From assembly GCF_000737335.2 (NCBI RefSeq), contig NZ_JMCC02000021.1:1-64000 (forward strand): a stretch of 64,000 bases of DNA, read 5' to 3'. This DNA comes from Enhygromyxa salina (GTDB lineage: Bacteria; Myxococcota_A; Polyangia; Nannocystales; Nannocystaceae). Positions within the stretch are counted from its first letter, which is position 1. Each line of letters starts with the position of its first letter. Shown piece by piece: positions 1-8,562 of this stretch. Below the pieces are notes generated by a model that was not told where the DNA came from, did no database searches, and saw only the letters and a program-made list of their open reading frames with translations. The position numbers were made by a program, and so were the translations under genes.

Positions 1-237
1 GCCGCCCGCGAGCGCGACGCAGAGGCCCGACGCCCGGCGACGCCCGCACCGGCCCCGGCACGCCGTGCCGCCAACGAAGAGGACGACGTCACCGTCGTCA
101 TCAAGCAGCACGCCGCCCTGCGCAAGGGTGAGGCCCCGCCGGAAGAGGAAGAAGAGAAGTCCGGTCGCCGTCGGCGGGCCAAGAAGTCGGCCCGCGTCCC
201 CGCTCGCGGCCGCAGCAAAGCCGGCCGTCGCGGCTAG
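1..237 (+). CDS. C-terminal tail of a protein cut by the window start
   Basis: The frame is open from base 1 to a TAG at 235-237, giving 78 residues. The tail is strongly charged: an Ala/Arg/Pro-rich start, an acidic NEEDD patch, the short segment VTVVIKQHAAL, an EEEE patch, and then an Arg/Lys-rich end (RRRRAKKSARVPARGRSKAGRRG region). No domain can be named from this piece. Basic tails like this occur on nucleic-acid-binding or ribosome-associated proteins, but that is only an analogy. The start and the main domain lie outside the window. A hairpin that could end its transcript follows at 282. Confidence 0.6.
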   Translation, partial: AARERDAEARRPATPAPAPARRAANEEDDVTVVIKQHAALRKGEAPPEEEEEKSGRRRRAKKSARVPARGRSKAGRRG

Positions 238-281
238 TCGCAAACTCTCGATCCGCGCGGTCGTTTGGCCGTTGTCTGCAG

Positions 282-311
282 ATGGGCTGGGTTCTCACGA
301 ATCCAGCCCAT
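282..311 (+). terminator. Stem-loop after the first gene
   Basis: The arms atgggctgg (282-290) and ccagcccat (303-311) are perfect reverse complements, and the stem can be extended inward by three weaker pairs, leaving a loop of about six bases. No T-run follows, so it is a possible terminator by position and structure only. The rest of 238-401 holds nothing recognisable except the Shine-Dalgarno-like GAGG at 392-395 for the next gene. Confidence 0.4.
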
Positions 312-401
312 TGTGCATCGCGCGACCGATCGGCGTGAGTCATGCGTTTAGAGCCCCCGCTCAGGGTGCAAACCAGGTAACATTCGCGCCCGAGGCTTCC
401 C

Positions 402-2141
402 ATGCGCAAGTTCGTGATCCACTCCCTGTTCGCGGCCGTCCTCGCGGTCACCGTCACCACCACTGCTGCCTGCAATCAGGGCGACCCCAACGCGCTCGAA
501 ACCCACGTCAAGAAGCTCGATGACGCGGAAGCGCGGGCCGAGGCGTTCAAGCAGCTCGAGCGGATCGTGTCGGGCATCGCCACCGATCCAGAAGACACCC
601 GCCGGGCAGAGTTCGCCGAGAAGGTGCTGCCCAAGTTCGAGGAGCTCTACTCCGAGGACGACGTCGCGCCCTACCGCGAGCAAATGCTGAACATGGCGAT
701 GGCCATGAAGCGGCCCGAGGCCGTCGGCATGTGGAAGAAGGCGCTCGAGATCGACGGGTCCGCCGAGGGCCACAAGCAAGCACTGCTGGCGCTGCAGGGC
801 ATCCGCGAGTCCAAGGCCGAGGCCGCCGCGGAGACGATCATCGCCCAATTCACAAAGCTGACAGAGAGCCCCAGCAAGGACATGAGCGAGGGCCAAGAGG
901 GCGCGCTGCGCTACGAGATGGCCCGGACCCTAGGTGAGCTCAAGGCCAAGGCCGCGGTCGCTCCGCTGATCGCCGCGCTCGGTCAGTCCGAAGAGACCCA
1001 GCCCAAGGTGGTCTACAAGGCAGCAATCGATGCGCTTGGCCAGATCGGCGACCCAGAGGCGGTCAGCGTGCTGATCTCGGTCCAATTCTCGGTCGCCGAC
1101 TCGCCCGGCACGCAGTCAATTGGCGAGCGCGCCGTGCGGGCGCTCGGGGCGATCGGCGAGCCCGCCGTGCCCAAGCTGGTCGAGACCATGGAGGGCAAGA
1201 ACACCAAGGTCAACGAGCTCGCCGCCGAGAAGAACGTGCCCGTGCAGATCGTGCAGCAGAGCGCGGTTCGGATCCTGGGTGTGATCGGCTCGTCCAAGGC
1301 GACCGAGGCGATCGTCGCCTACATGCCGCAGAAGGACTGCGCGGGCGACGAGCCCGTTGATCTGGCCGCGCTCGAGGAGAGCGAAGAGGGCTTCGATCAG
1401 AGCGCGGCGGTCGGGCTGCGCGCGTTCTCGGCCAACTCGCTCGGGTTCATTGGGGATCCGGCTGCAGTCGCGGCGCTGTGCAACTGTCGCAACGCGACCC
1501 ACAACCCCGGCGACCTGTGGGAGATCATCTCGGCGCTTGGCCGGATCGGCGGCGACGAGGCGTTCGCGTGCATGGAGAAGATCATGGCGACCGGGTTCTA
1601 CGACCCCGAAGAAGCCGTGAACTCCGACTTCAAGTACCAGGTCCGCTGGGAGGGCGCGCGCTGGATGATCCTCGCGGCCCCGCCCAGCAAGGCTGCCGCG
1701 GCCAAGGCTGCGATCGACACCAACGAGGACAACGTCAAGGCCGAGATCGAGAAGCTGGGTTGGGGCGTCGGCATCGGCGTGCTCGAGTCCTGCAAAGAGG
1801 ACGTCGCCTGCTACGAGAAGATCCTGTTGGACTCGAGCAAGGGCTGGTTCGAGCGCGAGGTCGCGGCCTTCAACTTCGCCCGCATGTCCAAGCCAGGCGA
1901 CATCGAGGCGGCCGGCAAGCTGGCCAAGGCGTTCAAGACCCGTGACCCCGAGGCGCGCATCAACATCGCGTGGCTGTCCGCAAGGGTCGCTGGCGGCACG
2001 CCTTGCCAGGAGTGCTCGGACGCGCTCGAGGCCGTCATGAATGCCGAAGAGCTGACCAAGGACGCCAACATGCAGGGCGCTTGGCTGACCGCGCGGCAGG
2101 CCATGGCCAAGATGACCAGCGGCGGCAGCGGCGGCGAGTAG
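402..2141 (+). CDS. HEAT-repeat lipoprotein
   Basis: The 579-residue product starts with a lipoprotein signal peptide (lipobox TTAAC, Cys24) followed by Asn, so it is expected to be lipid-anchored, probably in the outer membrane. The body is alpha-helical and carries repeated HEAT/PBS-lyase-like units of about 30-40 residues with the pattern AV..L..ALG.IGDPEAV (for example around residues 180-225, 245-262, 285-305 and 335-355). Such solenoids bind other proteins. Several Cys residues (CNCRN near residue 365, CQEC near 535) would allow periplasmic disulfides. GAGG at 392-395 is well spaced for this ATG. A convergent gene follows and no partner gene is obvious. The specific role is unknown. Confidence 0.85.
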   Translation: MRKFVIHSLFAAVLAVTVTTTAACNQGDPNALETHVKKLDDAEARAEAFKQLERIVSGIATDPEDTRRAEFAEKVLPKFEELYSEDDVAPYREQMLNMAMAMKRPEAVGMWKKALEIDGSAEGHKQALLALQGIRESKAEAAAETIIAQFTKLTESPSKDMSEGQEGALRYEMARTLGELKAKAAVAPLIAALGQSEETQPKVVYKAAIDALGQIGDPEAVSVLISVQFSVADSPGTQSIGERAVRALGAIGEPAVPKLVETMEGKNTKVNELAAEKNVPVQIVQQSAVRILGVIGSSKATEAIVAYMPQKDCAGDEPVDLAALEESEEGFDQSAAVGLRAFSANSLGFIGDPAAVAALCNCRNATHNPGDLWEIISALGRIGGDEAFACMEKIMATGFYDPEEAVNSDFKYQVRWEGARWMILAAPPSKAAAAKAAIDTNEDNVKAEIEKLGWGVGIGVLESCKEDVACYEKILLDSSKGWFEREVAAFNFARMSKPGDIEAAGKLAKAFKTRDPEARINIAWLSARVAGGTPCQECSDALEAVMNAEELTKDANMQGAWLTARQAMAKMTSGGSGGE

Positions 2142-2161
2142 CGCTCACCGCTGGCGCGGGC

Positions 2162-2653
2162 TCACAGCTGGCGCGGAGCCGGGGCGATCGAACGCAAGTT
2201 CGATCGCCCTCGTCGTTCCAGCTCCTCTGGCGACGGCTCGGCTTGGGTTCCTTGGTAGCTGCGCCGGGCCGCCTCGATCGGACCCTCGCCAAGCCGCTCG
2301 AGCCGATGCTCGAACTCCAACAGCAGCGCCGGATCGACGTTGCCGAGCTGTCGCGCGCTGGCGATCGCGGCGCGGGCTCGCGTGACCGCCTGCTCGGCTT
2401 CGCGGACCTCATGCTCGAGGCGCGCGCTGTGGTGGATCAACTTGGTGGGATCCGGTGCGCCGTTTTGGCCCGAGATGACGGTTGGCGTCACGGCCGTGCT
2501 GTCGGCCCGTGGCGCCGGCCGGCTCTGCGCCAAGCTGGCGAGCCCACCCACGCCGACCGCGGAGACAGCCAACACCGCGACGGCTGTGAGCAGGCGGACG
2601 CGCGAACGTGCACGAGTTGGACCGTTGAACTGAGGTCCGGCGGGCTGATTCAC
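2162..2653 (-). CDS. Membrane-anchored coiled-coil protein, unknown function
   Basis: The 163-residue product uses a GTG start. It has a basic N terminus (TRARSRVR), one hydrophobic segment at about residues 21-45 that is a signal anchor or uncleaved signal, a short linker, and a charged helical stretch at about residues 75-140 rich in Glu, Arg and Ala that is probably coiled coil. The C terminus is Arg/Pro-rich. This layout suggests a small bitopic inner-membrane protein facing the periplasm. No family is recognised. It is convergent with the HEAT lipoprotein gene and divergent from the TPR lipoprotein gene. Confidence 0.6.
   Translation of the reverse strand: MNQPAGPQFNGPTRARSRVRLLTAVAVLAVSAVGVGGLASLAQSRPAPRADSTAVTPTVISGQNGAPDPTKLIHHSARLEHEVREAEQAVTRARAAIASARQLGNVDPALLLEFEHRLERLGEGPIEAARRSYQGTQAEPSPEELERRGRSNLRSIAPAPRQL
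2183..2208. terminator. Perfect 11-bp stem with GCAA loop between convergent genes
   Basis: The arms ggcgatcgaac and gttcgatcgcc are exact reverse complements enclosing GCAA, a GNRA tetraloop closed by C-G. It lies 42 bases after the stop of the HEAT lipoprotein gene and inside the last codons of the convergent 2162-2653 gene. It could therefore stop transcription from the left while coding for the C terminus of the gene on the right. No T-run follows. Confidence 0.5.
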
Positions 2654-2731
2654 CGGCGCAGCATACCAGGGAAGCGCGCGAAAAATTGTTGGGGGGGACG
2701 CGGGGGCGGCGTCGGCAACCAGGCGAGACCC

Positions 2732-4006
2732 ATGTCATGCTCGGTCGTGCCGCGCAGCTCGATCCTCGCAGCCCGCCTGTTGTCCCTCGCCTGCATCGCC
2801 GCGCTCGGGACGGCCTGCGCAGCCATCACGAGCGGGCAGGGGTCCAGTCAGACGCCCGCGGCCGCGACCGGCACGGAGGATCGCAAGCCTGGATCCGACG
2901 CTGCCGACGCGACCGCGGCGGATCCCAACGCGTGGATCGACGAGGCCGAGCGGGCGCTCTCGGGGGGGCAGCCTGCACGGGCGGCGACCTTGTTCGCGCG
3001 CTACCTCGGTCAAGATGCCAGCGGCGAGCAAGACCGCCGCGCCTACGCGGGCTTGGCCCGCGCGCACGAATTGCTGGGCGACTTTGACGCTGCGATCCGC
3101 GCCTACGACGGCTACCTCGCCCACTTCTCGGATGATCCAAGCGCCCACCTGCTGCTCGCCCGGCGCGGCGCGTGCGAGGCCCAAGTCCTGGCGTGGGAGC
3201 GCTCGGCGGCCTCGTATGCGCAGGTGCTCGAGCTTGGCGGCGACCAGCTGATCCCCAGCCAGCGGGTCGAGGCGCTCGCGCGCCAGGGCTTCGCGCTGTA
3301 TCAGCTCGCGCAGTTCGAGCAGGCCGACGCCGTGCTCGCTCGCGCCGACGCTATTTACGAGGCGGCGACGAGCGGCGAGGCGGCGACGCGCGGCGGACAA
3401 GAGCGGTTCTCGGACACCTACTTCGTGGCGATGGCCCGGTTCTATCGCGCCGCGATCTTGCACCTCGAGTTCCGCGCCGCCCGGATCCGGCTGCCCGAGG
3501 CCCAAATGAACGCCGACTTCGAGGCCAAGCTCGCGCTGCTCGAGCGGGCGCAGACGGCCTACAACCATGTTGTTCGGGCGCGCCACGTGTACTGGGTGTC
3601 GGCGGCTGGCTACCAGCTGGGCTCGATGTTCGAGGAGTTCTACGACGCGATCATGTACGCGCCGGTGCCCGACTGGCTCGACGAGGCCCAGCGGCGCACC
3701 TATTACGTCGAGCTCGAAGAGCAGCTGCGACCGGTGATCGACAAGGCCGTGTGGGTGTTCGAGAAGAACCTCGAGACCGCGCGCAAGCTTGGGTACGACA
3801 ATGAATTCATCGAGCTGACCGAGGCGCAGCTCGGGCACTTGCAGGGGATCGTGCTTGGCCGCGGTGAAGGTGGCGGGCCGATGCCCCGGCTGGCCTCGCG
3901 CGAGCCGGGGGACGCGGATGACCCCGACGCGTCGCTGCCTTCACCTCGAGATCAGCTGTCGGCGGTCGAGCGCAAGCTGTTCGTGCCGATGCCGACGACG
4001 CTGTAG
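2732..4006 (+). CDS. TPR-type lipoprotein
   Basis: The 424-residue product begins with a lipoprotein signal (lipobox LGTAC, Cys29) and a low-complexity Ala/Thr/Ser/Asp linker. TPR-like helical repeats follow: ALSGGQPARAATLFARYL at about 73-90, an AYAGLARAHELLGDFDAAIRAYDGYL-type unit at about 100-125, then pairs near 135-160 and 170-200. The C-terminal half (about 230-350) is helical with many aromatic residues and no clear family. An upstream ATG-less extension of the frame exists, but the signal peptide fixes the start at 2732. It is probably an outer-membrane-anchored scaffold. Its substrate is unknown. Confidence 0.8.
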   Translation: MSCSVVPRSSILAARLLSLACIAALGTACAAITSGQGSSQTPAAATGTEDRKPGSDAADATAADPNAWIDEAERALSGGQPARAATLFARYLGQDASGEQDRRAYAGLARAHELLGDFDAAIRAYDGYLAHFSDDPSAHLLLARRGACEAQVLAWERSAASYAQVLELGGDQLIPSQRVEALARQGFALYQLAQFEQADAVLARADAIYEAATSGEAATRGGQERFSDTYFVAMARFYRAAILHLEFRAARIRLPEAQMNADFEAKLALLERAQTAYNHVVRARHVYWVSAAGYQLGSMFEEFYDAIMYAPVPDWLDEAQRRTYYVELEEQLRPVIDKAVWVFEKNLETARKLGYDNEFIELTEAQLGHLQGIVLGRGEGGGPMPRLASREPGDADDPDASLPSPRDQLSAVERKLFVPMPTTL

Positions 4007-4020
4007 CAGCTGCTCGAGCT

Positions 4021-5646
4021 TCATGGGTTGAGCTTGCGGGCCCACCAGTTGGTGCCGCCAACGTCGTATGCGATGGCGGACACGTACACATAGCCAAAGC
4101 GATCGACCTCGACCGCGGCGTCAAACCCGAGGAACAGCAGGTTCGGCCCCAGGAACCCGCCGCCGGGGTAGATCTGCTCCCACATCAATTGCCCGCTCGG
4201 GTCATATTTGCGGATCGCGAGGTCGCACGACTCGTAGCGAAGCCCCGGGCTCGAGCAGCCCTCGGTCGAGACCGCCACGACCTCGCCCCAGGGATCGATG
4301 GCGAGCGCCGCGACGACGCCAAGGTCGGTGATGGGAACCACCACGTCCCACTGCATCGCGCCGTTGGGGTCGTAGCTGCGGACCCAGGACAGGGCCTCGC
4401 CGTCGACCGGCGCCTGGCCGCCAACCACCACGCTGCCATCGGCGGCGATGTCGACGGCGTGGAGGATGCCGGCCCCGTAGTCGTTGATCTGTACCTCGTT
4501 GACGACCATGCCCTGCGCGTTGAAGCGGCCCATCCACGGCTTGATCGGCGTCTCGGCGAACTGCCCACCCACGAGCACGTAGCTGCCGTCGCTGGCGGCG
4601 GCGAAGTCGTAGGCGAAGGGCCGCCCGCTGAGCGCCTCGCTGGGGAAGCGCTCCCACTCGAAGTCCATCGCGTCGGTGTAGCGCCGCACGTAGGTGACCC
4701 ACTTGTCTTCCTGGGACCCGCCGCTGGCAAAGTAGGTGCCCATGATCAGGACACCGCCGGGGGCTGGCTCGGCGGCGATCGGGTTGTCGGCGTCGTCGGC
4801 CATGTCGGGCTGACTGGACCCGTCGAACACCGTCGACTCCATCAGCACGCCCGCGGCGTCGTAGTGGTAGAGCGCCGAGTCGCTCTTGTTGTTGGGCTTG
4901 GGGATCGCGCCCGCGACGAAGTACCCGCCGTCCTCGCGCTGGGTCACGGCTGCGCCGTACGCCGAGCCGATCTCGACCTTGTTGGCCCAGCTGGGACCCA
5001 CCACCCGATCGGTGCGCTGCTGGCTTGCGAGGTCGTCCGTGCGCTGGCCCGTGATCACCAGGTCGTCGCCGTTGGGGCTCACCGCCAGGTCGTAGGCCGC
5101 GTCGAGCTGGCCGCTGTCGTAGTCCCAGTTGTCGACCTCGGACCCGCCGGCGGCCATGCCAAGCGTCACGCTCACGCCGTCGCTGATCACCATGTTGTCG
5201 GCGGCGTCGGTCGCCTCGGCGGTCAGCTCGTAGGTGCCGTCGAGCTCCGCCCCGCTGGCGACCCACTCGAACGCGTAGCTCGGACCGGGATCATTGGCGA
5301 AGGTAGCGATCGTCTCGCCGTCGCGCTTGAACACGACGTAGTTCACGTCCATGTCGAGATCGCTGAGCTCGGCCTCGATCATGATCCCCGAAGCCGAGGT
5401 CACGACGCCGGGGTTGGTCGACATGTTGACGGTGAAGCTGACGAACTGCGGTGCGCTGTCGCCGGGGTCACCATCACCGTCGCCGGGGTCGCCGTCGCCG
5501 TCGCCGTCGCCAGGATCGCCGTCGCCGTCACCAGGATCGCCGTCGCCGCTGGTCTCGGTCGGGTTGCTGGTCTCGTCGTTCGACGCACCGTCGAAGCAGG
5601 CCAGGGGGAGCGCACAGATCAAGGCCACAGCCGATCGCAAGTTCAT
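4021..5646 (-). CDS. Propeller-type lipoprotein with GD-rich linker and Ig-like domain
   Basis: The 541-residue product has a lipoprotein signal (lipobox LPLAC, Cys17), then an acidic GDGDP-type linker at about residues 33-62. An Ig-like domain spans about 65-160 (phrases FVSFTVNMSTNP and YELTAEATDAADN). A six- or seven-bladed propeller follows, with repeats of the kind 'DGGYFVAGAI', 'DGSYVLVGGQF' and 'DGSVVVGGQA', each followed by a W..Y/F.. strand. Similar SBBP/delta-60-like propellers are common in secreted myxobacterial proteins. I chose the internal ATG because the upstream 30 codons contain no signal. The linker DNA is a run of near-identical 6-12 bp units. Ligand and role are unknown. 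Confidence 0.8.
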   Translation of the reverse strand: MNLRSAVALICALPLACFDGASNDETSNPTETSGDGDPGDGDGDPGDGDGDGDPGDGDGDPGDSAPQFVSFTVNMSTNPGVVTSASGIMIEAELSDLDMDVNYVVFKRDGETIATFANDPGPSYAFEWVASGAELDGTYELTAEATDAADNMVISDGVSVTLGMAAGGSEVDNWDYDSGQLDAAYDLAVSPNGDDLVITGQRTDDLASQQRTDRVVGPSWANKVEIGSAYGAAVTQREDGGYFVAGAIPKPNNKSDSALYHYDAAGVLMESTVFDGSSQPDMADDADNPIAAEPAPGGVLIMGTYFASGGSQEDKWVTYVRRYTDAMDFEWERFPSEALSGRPFAYDFAAASDGSYVLVGGQFAETPIKPWMGRFNAQGMVVNEVQINDYGAGILHAVDIAADGSVVVGGQAPVDGEALSWVRSYDPNGAMQWDVVVPITDLGVVAALAIDPWGEVVAVSTEGCSSPGLRYESCDLAIRKYDPSGQLMWEQIYPGGGFLGPNLLFLGFDAAVEVDRFGYVYVSAIAYDVGGTNWWARKLNP

Positions 5647-5740
5647 TGCGACAGTGTACATCGCGCGTCGTCGCGTGATCGTGCCGCGAATCGATCCACA
5701 CCCGGAGCACGGCTCGGGATCCGTCCGCTGACGCACCGAA

Positions 5741-6256
5741 CTACTGGATCTCGTCGAGCAGCGCCGAGCACCCTGCCGCGATCAACTCGTAGGCCGCGGC
5801 GTACTGCCCGGGCCCGCAGCCGATCGGATCCGGCACATCGAGGGCGCGGCCGCTGGCCTTGGGATCCGCGATCGCCCGCAGCATCCGCAGCCGGGCGCGG
5901 AACCCCTCGAGCTCGCCAAACGCCGAAGGCGCAGCGAGTCGAGCGATCTTGTCGTAGTTGCGGCGATCCATGACGACGACATGATCGAAGCGGCTCAGGT
6001 CATCACGCACGAGCTGGCGACCGGTGCCCGTCAAGGTGATCCCGTGCGCGGCCGCGATCTCGCGCGAGCGCGGGTGCGGGTCGCAGCCCTCGACCGCGTC
6101 GGTGCCGGCGCTGTCGATGTGCAGGCGCTCGAGCATGCCGCGGTCCTTGGCGAGCTGGCGAAACACGCCCTCGGCCAGCGGCGAGCGGCACATGTTGGCG
6201 TAGCAGACGAACAGCACGCCAACCGGGCGCTGGACGGGTGGAGCCGAGTCGCTCAT
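5741..6256 (-). CDS. Low-molecular-weight protein-tyrosine phosphatase family protein
   Basis: The 171-residue product matches the LMW-PTP family, whose members are cytosolic cysteine phosphatases acting on phosphotyrosine in proteins or low-molecular-weight phosphoesters. The CX5R phosphate loop is present as CYANMCRS (Cys18, Arg24) directly after a hydrophobic strand VGVLFV, with SPLAEGVF after it as usual. The segment VVMDRRNYDKI fits the family's mid region. The general-acid Asp is probably in VPDPIG near residue 145; most relatives have DPY or DPF there, so the change of the third residue is worth noting. Its ATG overlaps the stop of the upstream lipoprotein gene (ATGA), so the two are likely translationally coupled. 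Confidence 0.9.
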   Translation of the reverse strand: MSDSAPPVQRPVGVLFVCYANMCRSPLAEGVFRQLAKDRGMLERLHIDSAGTDAVEGCDPHPRSREIAAAHGITLTGTGRQLVRDDLSRFDHVVVMDRRNYDKIARLAAPSAFGELEGFRARLRMLRAIADPKASGRALDVPDPIGCGPGQYAAAYELIAAGCSALLDEIQ

Positions 6257-6975
6257 TGCTCGTAGATCTTGCGCACGTCGGGGTCGTCGTGGAGCGGGGC
6301 AAAGGCCAGCTCGACGCCGACCTGCTTCATGAGCTTCTTGTTGCCGCGCTTCTCGAGCTCGGCGAGGTGCTCCTTGGCGAACTCGAGGTCGCCAGCCAGC
6401 GCCGACATCTTGGCCAGGTTGAAGACCGGCTCGGCGTACAGCGAGTGGGCGTCGCGGGCCCACACGAAGAAGGGCTCGGCCCGCTCGCTCTCGCCCTTGG
6501 TCAACAGGGCCTCGCCGCGCTCGTTGGCGGCCTTGGCCGCGTCGAGCTTGGCGGCTCCGGCCTTGATCGCGTCATCCAGCGCTTTTTTGGCGGCGGCGTC
6601 GTCGTTGTCGAGGCTCTTGACCACCTCGAACAGCGCGGGGACTGGGTCTTCGGGCGGGGCGATCTCTTCGCCGCCAGCTTCTGCCCCCGCTTCTGCGCCA
6701 GGCTCGACGGCCTCGCCAGCTTCCGCTGCGGCCACTTCACCCGCTTCAGTCCCGCTGGGGGCACCAGCCTCTGCACCGGCCGGCTCGACCGCTGCGCCAC
6801 CAGCCTCCGCGGCAGCGCTGGCTTCTGCATCAGCCGGAGCGCTCGAATCTGCCCCGTCAGCGGGCTTGGCCGCTGCGCTGGTTGCCTCGGCCGAGTCGCC
6901 GTCGCCCTTGCACGCTGACGATGTCGAGATGAGGATCGAGAGGACAGCCACGAGACCGCTGGAGAGGCGCTGCAT
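6253..6975 (-). CDS. Ala/Glu/Gly-rich lipoprotein with TPR-like C terminus
   Basis: The 240-residue product has a signal peptide ending in SSAC (Cys22), then about 80 residues of Ala/Glu/Gly-rich low complexity (EAG-type repeats). The C-terminal domain, about residues 110-240, is helical. It includes ALLTKGESERAEPFFVWARD and EPVFNLAKMSALAGDLEFAKEHLAEL, which read as two or three TPR-like hairpins. It probably sits on the outer membrane facing the periplasm. It is cotranscribed with and overlaps the phosphatase gene by four bases, so its function may be linked to phosphatase signalling, but there is no direct evidence. Repeat element family A lies directly upstream. Confidence 0.75.
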   Translation of the reverse strand: MQRLSSGLVAVLSILISTSSACKGDGDSAEATSAAAKPADGADSSAPADAEASAAAEAGGAAVEPAGAEAGAPSGTEAGEVAAAEAGEAVEPGAEAGAEAGGEEIAPPEDPVPALFEVVKSLDNDDAAAKKALDDAIKAGAAKLDAAKAANERGEALLTKGESERAEPFFVWARDAHSLYAEPVFNLAKMSALAGDLEFAKEHLAELEKRGNKKLMKQVGVELAFAPLHDDPDVRKIYEQ

Positions 6976-6996
6976 CGGAAAATCCTAGCTTTTTTA

Positions 6997-7170
6997 GACC
7001 CCCACAGACAGCTTGGCACTTCGCCGACTGCAGCCGCTTCGCGTCTTGTCGCTTCGCTCCTCGGGGCTGGCTGTTCGCTGTCGCATGTGTGGCCCCCTAA
7101 AAGGCCTAAAAGGGGCTCCGGGGGCTTCGGCGGAGGTGGTCGTTGGCCCCCACAGACACCTGGGTTCAGA
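6997..7170. repeat. Intergenic repeat family A, copy 1
   Basis: It begins gacccccacagac and continues through cttcgccgactgcagccgct, a gtcgcttcgctcctcgg block and catgtgtggccccct. The same ordered blocks recur at 11528 and, in inverted orientation, at 48055-48179. A second start block (ggcccccacagacacctggg) occurs at about 7145. It fills most of the 299-bp gap between the divergently transcribed genes starting at 6975 and 7275. No ORF in it looks coding. It could be a MITE-like element, a structured RNA or a shared regulatory module. Confidence 0.7.
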
Positions 7171-7274
7171 CGCGGTTTGGCTGGGGTCGCGGCGGCTTGA
7201 CACTCCAGCAACTTTGGGGGGTGGGGCAACTCGTGCCCACGGGCGCTCATGTGTGACGTAAGCTGTGGCCGCCC

Positions 7275-8561
7275 ATGCTGCTCGCGACCTTGCTGCTCCC
7301 GCTCGCGTTTGCGCCACCCGAAGCCGGTGGTGAACTCGCGGCTGCCCAGGCGATCTTCGACGAGTCGTGCACGCTCTGCCACGACTCCAGCGACGACGTG
7401 CTCAACCTCGAGGACATCGGCGCGCTGGTCGGCGTGCCGTCGACGACCGGCAAGCCCTACGTTGACCCGGGCAACCCCAACGGCAGCTACCTCTACATGA
7501 AGATGGTCGGCGCCGAGGGGATCGAGGGCGAGACGATGCCAATGGGCGACGACCCGCTGCCCGTGGATCAGCTGACCGTCGTCCAGCAGTGGATCGCGGC
7601 GCTGCCGCCCGCGAACACCCAGAAGGATCCCGCGGGTGAAGGTGAGACCGGCGAGGGCGAGACCGGCGAGGGCGAGGTCGGCGACGGCCCCGGCGTGCAC
7701 ACCAACGTCCAGCCACCCACGCCGCCCAAGCGCAAGCCCAAAGAGCCGTTCTTTGGGACCTTCCAGATGAACCTGCCGACCACGACCACGCTCGGCAAGA
7801 AGGTCATCGCGTATCGCATCCACCACCGGCTTGGATTGGTTGGCGGCCCAGGCGACCGCACCTATATCGGCCTCGCTGGCGGCGCGACGATCAGCATGGG
7901 CATCGAGTACGGCGTGATCGACGGCCTCGATCTGGTCCTGCGCTGGACCAGCTCACGGCTCGACTGGGAGCTTGGCGCCAAGTACGTGCCGATCCGCCAA
8001 GAGGCGGGCAAGCCGGTGTCGTTCGGCGTGTACGCCAGCTTGGAGGCGCTGACCGACTTCCCAAGCAACTCGGTCAACCCGATCACGGGCAACTTCCAGC
8101 TCATGCTCAGCCGCTTGTGGTTCGAGCGCTGGAGCACCCAGCTGACGGTCAACTACTCGCTGCTGACCAACCACTCACCCACGGTGCTCTACGACTTTGG
8201 CGAGGGCAACGGCCCCGAGCCGGTGACCGACAACCGCGGCACGCTCAACGCCGGCGTTGTCAGCACGGTATGGCTGGGCAAGAAGAAGAAGCACGGGATC
8301 GACCTCGAGTACCAGCTGCCGATCCCGGTTGATGCGTTTTACTATCGCGGCGGTGACGTCGACCCGGGCGGCACCAAGATCGGCTCGTGGGGCTTGGGCT
8401 GGTCGGCGCGCACGGGCATGCATGTGTTCCAGGTGTTCGTGACCAACACGCGAAATATGCACACCAACTTGGTCGCCCCAGGCGGGGACACGGCCAACCC
8501 CTTCTCGCCGTTTGGCGACTTCTTCTTCGGCTTCAACATCACCCGCAAGTGGAAGCTCTGA
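7275..8561 (+). CDS. Cytochrome c domain fused to an outer-membrane beta-barrel-like domain
   Basis: The 428-residue product has a signal peptide (about 1-14). A small heme domain follows, with CTLCH (Cys32, Cys35, His36) and a likely axial Met in GETMPMGDDPLP, as in PSCyt1-type cytochromes. Residues about 118-140 are a Gly/Glu repeat linker (GEGETGEGE). The remainder, about 160-428, resembles DUF5777-type beta-barrels: alternating hydrophobic strands such as GLVLRWTSSRLDWELG, FSFGVYASLEALTDF and GMHVFQVFVTNTR. The chain ends in WKL, which fits an outer-membrane barrel. The next gene, one base downstream, encodes another heme-like lipoprotein. Together they may move electrons or act on an extracellular substrate. 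The fusion is clear from the sequence; the barrel call is by pattern only. Confidence 0.75.
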   Translation: MLLATLLLPLAFAPPEAGGELAAAQAIFDESCTLCHDSSDDVLNLEDIGALVGVPSTTGKPYVDPGNPNGSYLYMKMVGAEGIEGETMPMGDDPLPVDQLTVVQQWIAALPPANTQKDPAGEGETGEGETGEGEVGDGPGVHTNVQPPTPPKRKPKEPFFGTFQMNLPTTTTLGKKVIAYRIHHRLGLVGGPGDRTYIGLAGGATISMGIEYGVIDGLDLVLRWTSSRLDWELGAKYVPIRQEAGKPVSFGVYASLEALTDFPSNSVNPITGNFQLMLSRLWFERWSTQLTVNYSLLTNHSPTVLYDFGEGNGPEPVTDNRGTLNAGVVSTVWLGKKKKHGIDLEYQLPIPVDAFYYRGGDVDPGGTKIGSWGLGWSARTGMHVFQVFVTNTRNMHTNLVAPGGDTANPFSPFGDFFFGFNITRKWKL

Positions 8562-8562
8562 T

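Noticed and set aside
4189..5973. 594-codon open frame on the plus strand
   Set aside because: Antisense shadow of the propeller lipoprotein gene; the His/Val-rich product lacks any recognisable domain.
7010..7032. Sigma-54-like promoter (ttggcac...) in repeat A
   Set aside because: The -24-like TGGCAC is present, but the -12 GC element is not at the right spacing in any copy.
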